A DNA stretch of 64,000 nt from Thiothrix nivea DSM 5205 (GTDB lineage: Bacteria > Pseudomonadota > Gammaproteobacteria > Thiotrichales > Thiotrichaceae). The notes below the pieces were generated by a model that saw nothing but the letters and a program-made list of their open reading frames with translations, did no database searches and was not told the DNA's origin. Shown piece after piece: positions 26,913 through 38,208 of the stretch. The DNA lies in contig NZ_JH651384.1 of assembly GCF_000260135.1 (NCBI RefSeq), positions 3,128,001 to 3,192,000 on the forward strand. Reading direction: 5' to 3'. Each line of letters begins with the position of its first letter. The stretch's first letter is position 1. Made by a program: the position numbers and the translations under genes.

Positions 26913-26941
26913 TTGATTGAATAAATTATATTTATTATATA
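26913..26941 (+). promoter_or_regulatory. Candidate sigma-70 promoter of the surface-protein gene
   Basis: TTGATT (26913-26918) and TATATA (26936-26941) are separated by exactly 17 bases in a very AT-rich stretch, leaving a leader of about 70 bases to the start codon. The flanking 26807-27019 region contains nothing else I can identify. Confidence 0.45.
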
Positions 26942-27019
26942 ACCTTGCTTCCTATTGAAGCCGGAAACTTGCTGAGGGGCTTCTGCGAATGAATAACAAT
27001 AAAGTTGGAAGGGGCTGTG

Positions 27020-30000
27020 ATGATTTCAAAGCTTGTCAGAGGGGGGCTGCTATTGGCGTTGCTCTCCGCTGCGCCTGTTCAGGCGGAAGTGGTGTATAAT
27101 CCGGGCGCAAGTATTGCCCAACTTAGTGGTATTCTGGACGGCCCGGGTTTGACAGTAAGCAACCTTGCCATTCCCCATGGTGCAGAACAGCAGTTCGGTA
27201 TTTTTTCCGGCGGCAAAGCGTTGTTGGGTGTTGATACGGGCATGTTTCTTAGCACCGGCAATGTCGGGAGCTTGCAAGGCCCCAACAATTCCGCTGCCTA
27301 TTCCCATAATACCGGTGCTGTGTACGCTGACCAGGATATAGCCCGCTTCGGCTCCAAGGCCAAATACGATCCCGCTATTGTCGAGTTTGACATTGTGCCG
27401 CAAGGTGACCGGCTCAACTTTGTGTTTGCGTTTGGTTCGGAAGAGTACCCCGAGTATGTTTGCAGCCGCTTCAATGATGCCTTTGGTTTGTTCGTGTCGG
27501 GGCCAGGGCTTGATGGTGTGCAGAACGCGGCCTTCATGCCGGGGTCAGGTGACGCCATCGCGGTCAACAATGTCAATGGCGGTAAGGCTGGTTCGGCAGC
27601 GGATGGGGCAACCTGTAATCTCGGCAACGCCAATTATTTCATTGACAACGGTAATGGTGGGGGAAACCCGTTAACCCAGCTGGATGGTATTAGCCACCCG
27701 ATTACAGCATCACTTGCCAATTTGTCGGCAGGCCATAGCTACCATGTCAAGCTGGCACTGGCCGATGTGGGGGATCCTGCTTATGATTCTGGCGCTTTTT
27801 TCAAATGGCTGACCAGTACCAAGTCGGAGACGGTGGATCTGTCCTTGCAGGCTAGCGCGGACAAGCTGACGCCCGCGCAAGGTAGTGAAGTAAAAATCAA
27901 CTATACCATCAGCAATGCCTCGAATACGGCCACCAGCCTGGTGCGGGTGGGGTTGGACTGGCCTGCGGGCTTGACGTGGGTGGGTGACAATTCGGCAGGA
28001 ACTTTCAACCCGGCAACCGGTGAATGGGATGCTGGCGAGATACCGGCCAATGGCTCCAAGACTTTGACGGTACGGGCGCAGGTGGGTAGTGCGGGTAACT
28101 ATGTCATTAATGGTGAAATCCTGTATGCATTTAACGAAGATCCGGACTCCACCCCGTTCAATGCCGGAAGTAACCCGGCTGAGGATGATACGGCAAGTCT
28201 CACCCTGTCTTCAGCTGCAAACCTGGCTCCCAAGATTAACAGTAATAGTGGGGGGGGGAGTGCATATGTTTCTGTCAAGGAAGGGCAAACGGCAGTCACT
28301 ATAGTCTCTGCAACTGACCCGAATGGTGACGCCATTACCTATTATATTAATGGGGGCAAAGATGCGGCCAGATTCAGCATCAATCCTGCCACTGGCGCGC
28401 TGAGTTTTATTACTGCTCCGGATTATGAATCGCCGCAGGATGAGGGTAAGGATAACCTCTATGAGGTTGAGGTTGGCGCGACTGACGGGAGTCTTGTGGG
28501 CTTGCAAGCCCTGAATGTACAGGTGCAGGATGTGACTGAGGGGTTGGCTCCTAAAATCATCAGTAATGGCGGTGGGGCAACTGCCAGTATGAATATGCCG
28601 GAGAATCGCCAGGCAGTAACGGTTATAGAGGCAATAGATTTTGATGGTGACACGGTAAGTTACCGCTTACTCGCTGGAGAAGATGAAGCTTTATTCCAGA
28701 TCAACAGTAATAGCGGCAAGTTGGCTTTTAGTCAGCCACCAGATTATGAGAATCCACAGGATGCAAACCGTAACAATGTCTATATTGTTAAAGTGGAGGC
28801 CACAGATGGCCTGAAGGCTAGCTCCCAAACCCTGTTTGTGACAGTGACTGATGTGGTGGAGAATGTTGCGCCTCAAATCACTTATAATAACAGCGAGCCT
28901 TCCGCCGTAATCAAGATGGAAGAGAACCAAAAGGTTCCACTAATCGTGTCGGCGGCGGATGCTGACAGGGATTTTATTACTTACTCCCTCGATGGGGGAG
29001 ATGACCGGCACTTGTTCCTGATCAGTAGTGCTGGTGTCCTGAGTTTCATCGAGGCTCCTGATTATGAAAACCCGCAGGATATGGGCAAGGACAATGTCTA
29101 TGAAGTTCAGGTCAAGGTTAGTGATGGTAGTTTGTTTGACACCCAGATACTGAGTATTCAAGTGCTCGATGCGGATGAGAAACCCCAAAATCAAGCACCG
29201 ACTATCTCCAACCCGGGTTCCGTCCTTTATTATGAAAACAGTGATGCCATCGTGGATGATTTCAATGCGGTCGACAATGAAGATTCTGAAGACAATGGTT
29301 TGGTCTACTCATTTGATCCACAGCCAGACAATGCACTGTTTAGCTTAGATAGCGTAACAGGTGTGCTTATATTTAAAAATTTACCGGATTATGAAAACCC
29401 GCTGGATCACAACCATGATAATGCGTATATCACTGGTGTGAAAGTCTGCGATTCTGATGGGGCTTGTGTGGCACGGGTACTGATCGTTTCTGTCCTGGAT
29501 GTTGACGAAGACAATGATCATGATGGGTTGATGGATTCGGCGGAAAAATTTATCGGTACCAACCTTTGGAATTGGGATAGTGACGGTGATGGCCTCGACG
29601 ATTTGAATGAAGTCCATGACCCTACAGAGCCGTTAGACCATGATAAAGATGGTCTCATTGATGCCCTTGACCCGGATGATGACGGTGACACTATCCTGAC
29701 AAAATACGAAATGCCTGATCCGAATGGCGACCATGATCCGGCGGATGCGCGTGATATTGACCACGACGGCATTCCGGATTATCTGGATACTGATGACGAT
29801 AATGACACCATCCTGACCCGATATGAAGCACCGGATGCTAACGGGGATGGTATCCCGGCTGATGCCCGTGACACAGATTTGGATAGTATGCCGGATTATC
29901 TGGATGCCGATGATGACAATGATGGTTCGCCCACCAAGGATGAGCAGCCAGACCCCAATGGTGACGGTAACCCCGACGATGCGGTTGACGATGATAACAA

Positions 30001-30859
30001 TGGCTATCCTTCTTATTTGGACATATCGGAAGACTTAACGGTTGGCGTGGAAGTGCGGGCGTTCCTGAACGGTGCATACGATTCCACGACCGGAATGATG
30101 GATGACGATTTGGGCAGATTGGGGTTTATTCCTGATTTGCAACCTTACGGTGAACTGAAGACGGCATTTGGTTACGGTAACTCAAGCAGCACCCTTTCCC
30201 CGTTTGATTACCATGGCACTGAAACCATGTCTCAGGCAGTTAAAAATGCAACTAACGGCAATGCCCCGGTTGATTGGGTGCTGGTTGAGTTGCGGGATGC
30301 GTTGGATCCTACCGCCCGTAGGGGGGGCATGGCTGCTATCCTGCAACGCGATGGTGACATCGTTGATGCTGTCACAGGCTCGAAAAAACTGCAATTGTTG
30401 AATGTTGCTGATGGTAGATATTACGTGGTCGTGCGTCACCGTAATCACTTGGGGGTGATGACGGCGACACCGCTTAACCTATCAACTGCCTCGACCCTGA
30501 TTGATTTCACCAGCTCCGCAACCCCTGTTTTCGGTGGCAACTTGGCGCGTCTGCAAGATGGCCAGACGTCGATAATGTGGTCAGGTGATACCAACAACAG
30601 CAACTCGGTGATCCTCAATGGGCCAGGGAGTGACAGCAGTGTCATCTTGGGTTCAATTCTGGTGGCACCGGAAAATACCAAGGTTAATGCCAATTTTCAG
30701 TTGCGTGGTTATTACGCAACTGATTTAAACATGGATGGGTATGTCGTATTCAGCGGTCCGGCCAATGAAATAAATCTCTTGATCGGTACGGTGATTTTGT
30801 TCCCTGACAACAGTACCGGTTCTGCCAATTATATTGTGCTTGGCAGCGTTCCCCGGTAA
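27020..30859 (+). CDS. Large secreted Ca-binding surface protein (choice-of-anchor L, cadherin and TSP3 repeats)
   Basis: 1279 residues from the ATG at 27020, which follows GGAAGGGG. After a Sec signal (KLVRGGLLLALLSAAPVQAE) come: a choice-of-anchor L domain (about 28-270, FVFAFGSEEYPEYVCSRFND); a DUF11-like Ig domain (about 270-397); four cadherin-like repeats (about 402-830), each with a PDYE-x-P-x-D-x4-N-x-Y core; thrombospondin type-3 Ca-binding repeats (about 830-1004, DSDGDGLDDLNE, DHDKDGLIDALDPDDDGD); and a C-terminal region with two dockerin-like loops (SGDTNNSNSVILNGPG and TDLNMDGYVVFSGP). No LPXTG, autotransporter barrel or GlyGly-CTERM tail is present, so the anchoring route is unclear. 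A likely adhesin or matrix protein. A G9 tract codes for Gly411-413. Confidence 0.85.
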   Translation: MISKLVRGGLLLALLSAAPVQAEVVYNPGASIAQLSGILDGPGLTVSNLAIPHGAEQQFGIFSGGKALLGVDTGMFLSTGNVGSLQGPNNSAAYSHNTGAVYADQDIARFGSKAKYDPAIVEFDIVPQGDRLNFVFAFGSEEYPEYVCSRFNDAFGLFVSGPGLDGVQNAAFMPGSGDAIAVNNVNGGKAGSAADGATCNLGNANYFIDNGNGGGNPLTQLDGISHPITASLANLSAGHSYHVKLALADVGDPAYDSGAFFKWLTSTKSETVDLSLQASADKLTPAQGSEVKINYTISNASNTATSLVRVGLDWPAGLTWVGDNSAGTFNPATGEWDAGEIPANGSKTLTVRAQVGSAGNYVINGEILYAFNEDPDSTPFNAGSNPAEDDTASLTLSSAANLAPKINSNSGGGSAYVSVKEGQTAVTIVSATDPNGDAITYYINGGKDAARFSINPATGALSFITAPDYESPQDEGKDNLYEVEVGATDGSLVGLQALNVQVQDVTEGLAPKIISNGGGATASMNMPENRQAVTVIEAIDFDGDTVSYRLLAGEDEALFQINSNSGKLAFSQPPDYENPQDANRNNVYIVKVEATDGLKASSQTLFVTVTDVVENVAPQITYNNSEPSAVIKMEENQKVPLIVSAADADRDFITYSLDGGDDRHLFLISSAGVLSFIEAPDYENPQDMGKDNVYEVQVKVSDGSLFDTQILSIQVLDADEKPQNQAPTISNPGSVLYYENSDAIVDDFNAVDNEDSEDNGLVYSFDPQPDNALFSLDSVTGVLIFKNLPDYENPLDHNHDNAYITGVKVCDSDGACVARVLIVSVLDVDEDNDHDGLMDSAEKFIGTNLWNWDSDGDGLDDLNEVHDPTEPLDHDKDGLIDALDPDDDGDTILTKYEMPDPNGDHDPADARDIDHDGIPDYLDTDDDNDTILTRYEAPDANGDGIPADARDTDLDSMPDYLDADDDNDGSPTKDEQPDPNGDGNPDDAVDDDNNGYPSYLDISEDLTVGVEVRAFLNGAYDSTTGMMDDDLGRLGFIPDLQPYGELKTAFGYGNSSSTLSPFDYHGTETMSQAVKNATNGNAPVDWVLVELRDALDPTARRGGMAAILQRDGDIVDAVTGSKKLQLLNVADGRYYVVVRHRNHLGVMTATPLNLSTASTLIDFTSSATPVFGGNLARLQDGQTSIMWSGDTNNSNSVILNGPGSDSSVILGSILVAPENTKVNANFQLRGYYATDLNMDGYVVFSGPANEINLLIGTVILFPDNSTGSANYIVLGSVPR
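28250..28258 (+). repeat. Nine-G mononucleotide tract inside the surface-protein gene
   Basis: Three consecutive GGG codons (Gly411-413) form an uninterrupted run of nine G. A one-base slip would frameshift the protein just before the first cadherin repeat. Confidence 0.9.
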
Positions 30860-30949
30860 TAGTGGTGTGTTCCGGTTGCCAGTGACAAGCGGCTTGACTA
30901 TAGTTAGCCGTTCATTGATTTACCCCTTGGGGTATAAACCGGAGAAACC

Positions 30950-32428
30950 ATGTCCAAGGCTGATTCCATTCATACCCTGTCGCTCAAGGGCATCCGCGAC
31001 GGGGTGCAATCGGGCGTATTTTCAGTCATGGAAGCGACCGATGCGTATCTTGATCGTATCGAACGCTTCAATCCTGAGCTGAACGCTTACATCACCATCA
31101 CCCGCGATTCCGCCAAGGCACAGGCGGTCGACATCGACAACCGCATCCGCAAGGGTGAGCTGTCCGGCCCGATGGCGGGCGTTCCGTATGCACTGAAAGA
31201 CCTGTTCTGCTCGGAAGGGGTGCGCACGACCTGCGCCTCCAACATGTTGTCGAATTTCATTTCGCCTTACGACGCGCATGTGGCAGCAAAGCTGAAAGCA
31301 GCGGGCGGCGTATTGCTCGGCAAGAACAATATGGATGAATTCGCGATGGGTTCCTCCAACGAAACCTCCGCGTTCGGCAATGTGCGTAACCCGTGGGATA
31401 CCGACAAGGTGCCGGGCGGCAGCTCCGGCGGCGGTGCTGCGACGATTGCGGCGCGTCTGGCTCCAATGACACTGGGTACGGATACGGGTGGCTCCATCCG
31501 CCAGCCAGCCTCTTTCTGCAATATCACCGGCATCAAGCCGACCTACGGGCGTATTTCTCGCTACGGCATGATTGCGTTCGCCTCCAGTCTGGATCAGTGT
31601 GGGCCGATGGCTCCGTCCGCTGAAGATTGCGCGATTACCATGAACGTGATCTCCGGTTTGGATTCCCGCGACTCCACCAGCGTGGATCGTGCCGTCCCTG
31701 ACTACACCGCCACCCTGAATGATTCCATCGAAGGGCTGAAAATCGGCCTGCCGAAAGAGTTTTTCTCCGCAGGGCTGGATGCAAAGGTGGGTGACGTCAT
31801 CGAACGCGCCATCAAGGAATTTGAAGCCAAGGGCGCGATCATCAAGGAAGTTTCCCTGCCCAACAGCCATCTGGCCGTGCCGGTTTACTACGTGGTTGCT
31901 CCGGCGGAATGCTCCTCCAACCTGTCGCGCTTCGACGGCGTGCGTTTCGGCCATCGCTGCGAAGACCCGAAAGACCTCACCGACCTGTACGAACGCAGCC
32001 GCTGGGAAGGTTTCGGCGCGGAAGTCAAACGCCGCATCATGATCGGCACCTACGCACTTTCCGCAGGCTATTACGACGCCTACTACCTGAAAGCCCAGCA
32101 GGTACGCCGCCTGATCAAACAGGACTTCGATACAGCATTTGCCGACGTGGACGTGATCATGGGGCCATCCTGCCCGACTACTGCTTTCGGTATCGGCGCG
32201 AAAAAAGACGACCCGATTGCAATGTACCTCGAAGATCTCTACACCATCCCGGTCAGTCTAGCCGGTCTGCCAGGCATGACCTTCCCGGTCGGCTTCGCGG
32301 CGGATGGCTTACCGGTCGGCATCCAGTTGGTCGGCAACTATTTCGAGGAAGCGCGCATGTTGAATATCGCGCATCAGTACCAATCTTGGACTGACTGGCA
32401 CACCCGTTTGCCAGCGAAGTTTGCGTAA
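30950..32428 (+). CDS. gatA: Asp-tRNA(Asn)/Glu-tRNA(Gln) amidotransferase subunit A
   Basis: The amidase subunit of GatCAB releases ammonia from glutamine to convert misacylated Glu-tRNA(Gln) or Asp-tRNA(Asn). The amidase signature region is complete: Lys in [13 protein letters not shown], and the Ser-cis-Ser pair in [15 protein letters not shown] with [15 protein letters not shown]. It is full length at 492 residues. The start follows CCGGAGAAACC. First gene of a gatA-gatB-gatC run. Confidence 0.95.
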   Translation: MSKADSIHTLSLKGIRDGVQSGVFSVMEATDAYLDRIERFNPELNAYITITRDSAKAQAVDIDNRIRKGELSGPMAGVPYALKDLFCSEGVRTTCASNMLSNFISPYDAHVAAKLKAAGGVLLGKNNMDEFAMGSSNETSAFGNVRNPWDTDKVPGGSSGGGAATIAARLAPMTLGTDTGGSIRQPASFCNITGIKPTYGRISRYGMIAFASSLDQCGPMAPSAEDCAITMNVISGLDSRDSTSVDRAVPDYTATLNDSIEGLKIGLPKEFFSAGLDAKVGDVIERAIKEFEAKGAIIKEVSLPNSHLAVPVYYVVAPAECSSNLSRFDGVRFGHRCEDPKDLTDLYERSRWEGFGAEVKRRIMIGTYALSAGYYDAYYLKAQQVRRLIKQDFDTAFADVDVIMGPSCPTTAFGIGAKKDDPIAMYLEDLYTIPVSLAGLPGMTFPVGFAADGLPVGIQLVGNYFEEARMLNIAHQYQSWTDWHTRLPAKFA

Positions 32429-32441
32429 GGAGGAAAGCATC

Positions 32442-33872
32442 ATGGAATGGGAAACCGTCATTGGTCTGGAAATTCACGCCCAGCTTTCCACCAATTCAAA
32501 AATCTTCTCCGGCTCATCAATTGCCTACGGCGCGGAGCCGAACACACAGGCCAATCTGGTTGACCTCGGAATGCCGGGCGTACTGCCGGTGTTGAACAGG
32601 AAAGCGGTTGAAATGGCTATCCGCTTCGGTCTGGCGATTGACGCACACATTGCGCCAAAATCCGTATTCGCCCGCAAAAACTACTTCTACCCTGACCTGC
32701 CGAAAGGCTACCAGATCAGCCAGTACGAACTGCCCGTAGTCGGCAAAGGCCACATGGACATCGAGCTGGAAGACGGCGAAGTCAAACGCATCGGCATCAC
32801 CCGCGCGCATCTGGAAGAGGACGCTGGCAAATCCCTGCACGAAGACTTCCACGGCAAGACCGGCATCGACCTTAACCGCGCAGGTACACCACTGCTGGAA
32901 ATCGTTTCCGAACCCGACATGCGTTCCGCCAAGGAAGCGGTTGCCTACATGAAAAAACTGCACGCGCTGGTGCGCTACCTTGGCGTGTGTGATGGCAACA
33001 TGCAGGAAGGCTCGTTCCGCTGCGATGCCAACGTATCGGTGCGCCGCCCCGGTGCAGACTTCGGCACCCGCGCGGAAATCAAGAACCTGAACTCGTTCCG
33101 CTTCATCGAACGCGCCATCAATCACGAAGTTGAACGCCAGATCGACCTGATCGAATCCGGTGGCAAAGTCGTGCAGGAAACCCGCCTGTATGACCCAGAT
33201 CGTGACGAAACCCGCTCCATGCGTGGCAAGGAAGACGCTAACGACTACCGTTACTTCCCCGACCCTGACCTGCTGCCAGTCGCGATCACGGCGGAAGACA
33301 TCGAAGCCGTGCGCGCCACCCTGCCGGAACTGCCGGATGCGAAAAAACAGCGTTTCATGAGCGAATATGGCCTCAACGATTACGACGCCAGCCTGTTGAC
33401 CCAGAACCGTGACGAGGCGGAGTATTTCGAGGCGGTGGCCAAAGCGTGTGGCGATGCCAAACTGGCCGCCAACTGGGTTAATGGGGAAGTCAGCAAAACG
33501 CTGGCGGATAACGGTATGGACATTGCCGCCTCCCCGGTCAGCAGCGACGCACTGGTGGAACTGCTCAAGCGCATTCAGGACAATACCGTTTCCAACAAGA
33601 TCGCCCGCGACGTATTCGCCGCGATGTGGGCTGGCGAAGGCTCCGCTGATGCAGTCATCGACAAGAAAGGTCTGAAGCAGATTACCGACACCAGCGCGAT
33701 CGAGGCTGTGATCGACGAGATTATTGCCAACAACCCGTCGCAAGTGGCGGAATACCGCGGCGGCAAAGACAAGCTGTTTGGCTTCTTCGTTGGTCAGGCG
33801 ATGAAGGCTTCCAAAGGCAAGGCTAACCCGGCGGCGCTGAATGACATCCTGAAGAAAAAGCTGGAGGGCTGA
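32442..33872 (+). CDS. gatB: Asp-tRNA(Asn)/Glu-tRNA(Gln) amidotransferase subunit B
   Basis: The kinase/tRNA-binding subunit of GatCAB, which activates the misacylated tRNA with ATP. Starts [20 protein letters not shown]; the zinc/ATP region includes [20 protein letters not shown] and [10 protein letters not shown], and the helical YqeY-like tail ([15 protein letters not shown]) is intact. The ATG at 32442 follows TAAGGAGGAAAG. An upstream ATG at 32421 lies inside gatA's end and is not preferred. Tightly linked to gatA and gatC. Confidence 0.95.
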   Translation: MEWETVIGLEIHAQLSTNSKIFSGSSIAYGAEPNTQANLVDLGMPGVLPVLNRKAVEMAIRFGLAIDAHIAPKSVFARKNYFYPDLPKGYQISQYELPVVGKGHMDIELEDGEVKRIGITRAHLEEDAGKSLHEDFHGKTGIDLNRAGTPLLEIVSEPDMRSAKEAVAYMKKLHALVRYLGVCDGNMQEGSFRCDANVSVRRPGADFGTRAEIKNLNSFRFIERAINHEVERQIDLIESGGKVVQETRLYDPDRDETRSMRGKEDANDYRYFPDPDLLPVAITAEDIEAVRATLPELPDAKKQRFMSEYGLNDYDASLLTQNRDEAEYFEAVAKACGDAKLAANWVNGEVSKTLADNGMDIAASPVSSDALVELLKRIQDNTVSNKIARDVFAAMWAGEGSADAVIDKKGLKQITDTSAIEAVIDEIIANNPSQVAEYRGGKDKLFGFFVGQAMKASKGKANPAALNDILKKKLEG

Positions 33873-33875
33873 ACC

Positions 33876-34163
33876 ATGTCTATTTCTGCCGAAGAAGTGA
33901 AAAAAGTCGCCCATCTGGCCCGCATGGCGGTGCCAGAAGAGCAGCTGGAGGGTTATGTACGCAACCTTTCCAATATCCTTGATCTTGTCGATCAGTTGAG
34001 CGCTGTGGATACCACCGGCGTGGAGCCAATGGCACACCCGCTCGACATGACCCAGCGCTTGCGCGAGGATGTGGTGACGGAAACCAACCACCGGGAAAAA
34101 TACCAGGCAGTGGCTCCTGAAGTGGAAAATGGCCTCTATCTGGTGCCAAAAGTCATTGAATGA
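33876..34163 (+). CDS. gatC: Asp-tRNA(Asn)/Glu-tRNA(Gln) amidotransferase subunit C
   Basis: A 95-residue linker subunit holding GatA and GatB together. Family features: EEVKKVAHLARMAVPEEQLE near the N-terminus, then NILDLVDQLSAVDTTGVEPM and the C-terminal VENGLYLVPKVIE. It begins four bases after the gatB stop with GGAGGG overlapping gatB's end. In most proteobacteria gatC is the first gene of the set; here it is last. Confidence 0.94.
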   Translation: MSISAEEVKKVAHLARMAVPEEQLEGYVRNLSNILDLVDQLSAVDTTGVEPMAHPLDMTQRLREDVVTETNHREKYQAVAPEVENGLYLVPKVIE

Positions 34164-34180
34164 GTGTGGTGGGTGCTGTT

Positions 34181-36054
<1,874 letters not shown>

Positions 36055-36420
36055 TCAGCCCGATTCAAAAGCGTTTCTGATCCAGTGTATGTGATTGCTG
36101 CCTTCTACCGCAACGACATCGAAACGTGCTTGCGCGTCGGGGGCGCGGTATTGAAGGTAGTGTTGTGCGGTGCGGATGATGCGCGCTTGCTTGCGTGGAT
36201 CAATACTGTGCAATGCGCCGCCGTAACGGTTGTTTTTGCGGTAGCGCACCTCAACGAACACGATGGTGTGCCCGTCCAGCATGATCAGGTCGATTTCGCC
36301 GATTTTGAGGCGGTAGTTTTGTTGCAACAGTTTCAAACCGCTGGCCTGTAAATGTTCACAGGCCAGTTGTTCGGTGCTGATGCCGCGTTGCAGGTGCGGC
36401 GCGGTGGGTTTACTGTCCAA
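36055..36420 (-). CDS. yraN: YraN (UPF0102) endonuclease-like protein
   Basis: A small restriction-endonuclease-fold protein with the PD-(D/E)XK-like residues in KIGEIDLIMLDGHTIVFVEVR. The N-terminal RGISTEQLACEHLQASGLKL helix is typical. It starts with TTG at 36420, overlapping the end of lpoA by 11 bases; no ATG alternative preserves the conserved N-terminus. Members are linked to DNA processing but remain poorly characterised. Part of lpoA-yraN-diaA-argA. Confidence 0.9.
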   Translation of the reverse strand: MDSKPTAPHLQRGISTEQLACEHLQASGLKLLQQNYRLKIGEIDLIMLDGHTIVFVEVRYRKNNRYGGALHSIDPRKQARIIRTAQHYLQYRAPDAQARFDVVAVEGSNHIHWIRNAFESG

Positions 36421-37906
36421 GCGGTTGCGGTACGCCGTTGATAAAGGTGGCCATCAACAACTTGCGCTGGACTTCGCGGTTACGTGCCAGACGGATGGTG
36501 CCGGTTTTGCCGTTGACCTGCGCGTTCGGGTTGCTGGCAATGCTGGGCAGGTTTTTGGCGATCAGGAAGGCATCCATACCCAGGGCATACATGCGCGGGA
36601 AGGCGGAGTTGTTCAGGCTACCCGCTTGTAGGGCCTCAATCACCCACGGGATTTCGGTATAGATGATGCCGTCGAGGTCTGAATCCTTGCCGGGGTCAAG
36701 CCGCCCGGAGAAGATGTGCGAGGTGGCGTAAACAGGCGTGGATGGGGCTTGCGCTGCCAGCAACGGGCGCATCAGGCGCGCCTGGCTGGGGGAGGCGGCC
36801 AGGAACACCATGCTGGCACGGCCCTGGGTGGCAGCCAGCGCGGTTTGCACGTTCTGCATGTAGGCATTGGAGGGGGAGTCCGGGTATTGCTGGATATTGA
36901 CGACTTGCCCACCCTTGGCCTGATAGGCAGAGCGGAAGGCATTGGCAACCCGCTCGCCCCAACTGGAGGCAGGAGCCATGACGATGGCAGTGCGTTGGCC
37001 GCGGGCAGTGGCGAATTCCGCCACCTGACGGGCTTCATCTTCCGGCAGCAAGCCAAACTGGTAGAGCGCGCCCGGCACATTCAGGCTATTGGTGAGGTAA
37101 TTGAGGCTCAGGATCGGCGTGGTCAACATGCGTGGTTGCGCCAGCAGTTGCGCCAGTGATTCCTTGTCGAGCGGGCCGACAATCATGTCCGCCCCATCTG
37201 CCACGGCACGCTGGTACTGGGCGACAGCGCCGCCAGCATTCACGTCGTAAATCTGCACGCTGGCGTTACTGGCCAGGTTATTGCGGGCGGTTGCGATGCC
37301 ACGGTAGATTTCCTGGCTGACGCTGCCCAGTGAGCCGGATTGCGGTAGCAGGGCTGCGACCCGGTTGACGCTGGTGGGAACCAGTGCCTGCTGGACGTTT
37401 TGCGTGCTTCCGCCAGCCATGGCCTGGGCGCGTTTGCGCACGTGCTTGACTTTTTCACGCAGGGCAGGTGAGAGCTTGTCCAGATTGGTGGGCAGGGTGC
37501 GCAAGGCGAGTGCAGGGTTGTTTTGTTGCAGGGCCAGCAGGGCCTTGACATAGGCCAGGCGGCCACGGTTTTCACCATCCAGCGCGGAAGCCGGGACTTT
37601 TGCCAGATAACTGTTGGTCAGCTTGGCGTCACCAATGGAGGCGGCAATTTCTGCGGCTTGCAGGATAACGCGCTCACGCTGGGGCGAAGGGTAACGGCTG
37701 GCAGCGGCATAGTAGGTTTGAGCGGCTTCCCGTTTCTTGCCTTTGCTGAGCAGGGCATTGGCCTGTTCGATGCTGACGTCGCTTTGGCTGGTTGTGTCTG
37801 ACGAGCCGGGGACAAGGCTGTTGGAGCAGCCTTGCAGCAGAAATGGGGCGGCCAGCAATGCGATCCATAGGTATTGCCGGATGCCGTGGGAGAGTTTTTT
37901 GTGCAT
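36410..37906 (-). CDS. lpoA: Penicillin-binding-protein activator LpoA (lipoprotein)
   Basis: An outer-membrane lipoprotein that reaches through the periplasm to stimulate PBP1A. From the ATG at 37906, with AGGA eight bases upstream, it has lipobox PFLLQGCSNS, a TPR-like helical N-domain (about residues 40-230) and a type-1 periplasmic-binding-protein-like C-domain (about 250-498: VAALLPQSGSLGSVSQEIYR, DMIVGPLDKESLAQL, LYQFGLLPEDEARQ). The long upstream in-frame extension to 38155 lacks coding character. First gene of the minus-strand lpoA-yraN-diaA-argA run. Confidence 0.92.
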   Translation of the reverse strand: MHKKLSHGIRQYLWIALLAAPFLLQGCSNSLVPGSSDTTSQSDVSIEQANALLSKGKKREAAQTYYAAASRYPSPQRERVILQAAEIAASIGDAKLTNSYLAKVPASALDGENRGRLAYVKALLALQQNNPALALRTLPTNLDKLSPALREKVKHVRKRAQAMAGGSTQNVQQALVPTSVNRVAALLPQSGSLGSVSQEIYRGIATARNNLASNASVQIYDVNAGGAVAQYQRAVADGADMIVGPLDKESLAQLLAQPRMLTTPILSLNYLTNSLNVPGALYQFGLLPEDEARQVAEFATARGQRTAIVMAPASSWGERVANAFRSAYQAKGGQVVNIQQYPDSPSNAYMQNVQTALAATQGRASMVFLAASPSQARLMRPLLAAQAPSTPVYATSHIFSGRLDPGKDSDLDGIIYTEIPWVIEALQAGSLNNSAFPRMYALGMDAFLIAKNLPSIASNPNAQVNGKTGTIRLARNREVQRKLLMATFINGVPQPLGQ

Positions 37907-38178
37907 GGTGTAATCCTGATACCAGTTGGAGAGGGTGAACCAGCCAAAATATAGCACTTTTTCAGACCTTGACTGAATGTTTGCGCGGCAGGCATACGGA
38001 TTCTTGGATGGGGGGAATACGCAAAAATGATGACAAACATCAATAACCGGTTGTTGGCGGGGGAACTTTTTCGATAAATGTATGCAATCTTTGCGGTTTG
38101 TACGCAGAAATAGCGCTATGCTTGTGAGCGGAAACCTGAATTTATTTATCACCACAGATTAAACAAGAGGGTTTCACA
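37907..38178. other. Divergent intergenic region between lpoA and hppA
   Basis: About 270 bases carrying the promoters for two divergent units. A TATGCT -10-like element near 38116 faces hppA but lacks a good -35. No strong hairpin, operator or RNA gene is apparent. The right edge leads into the mini-ORF before hppA. Confidence 0.4.
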
Positions 38179-38208
38179 ATGACTAATAATGTTATGGAGG
38201 TGTTCTGA
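38179..38208 (+). CDS. Nine-codon leader ORF upstream of hppA
   Basis: ATG at 38179 has an AGAGGG site about eight bases upstream and encodes MTNNVMEVF, ending in a TGA that shares its last base with the hppA ATG (TGATG). The hppA ribosome site GGAGGTG lies inside this mini-ORF. The arrangement suggests translational coupling, or a leader peptide. It is too short to judge by homology. Confidence 0.4.
   Translation: MTNNVMEVF

Noticed and set aside
31022-31954. 310-residue open frame antisense to gatA
   Set aside because: Same explanation: a shadow of a well supported gene.
32517-34091. 524-residue open frame antisense to gatB
   Set aside because: It lies entirely opposite conserved gatB/gatC and lacks any recognisable motif; it is a mirror of high-GC codon usage.
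37907-38155. N-terminal extension of lpoA to 38155
   Set aside because: The added residues lack coding character and would bury the lipoprotein signal; the ATG at 37906 has the ribosome site.
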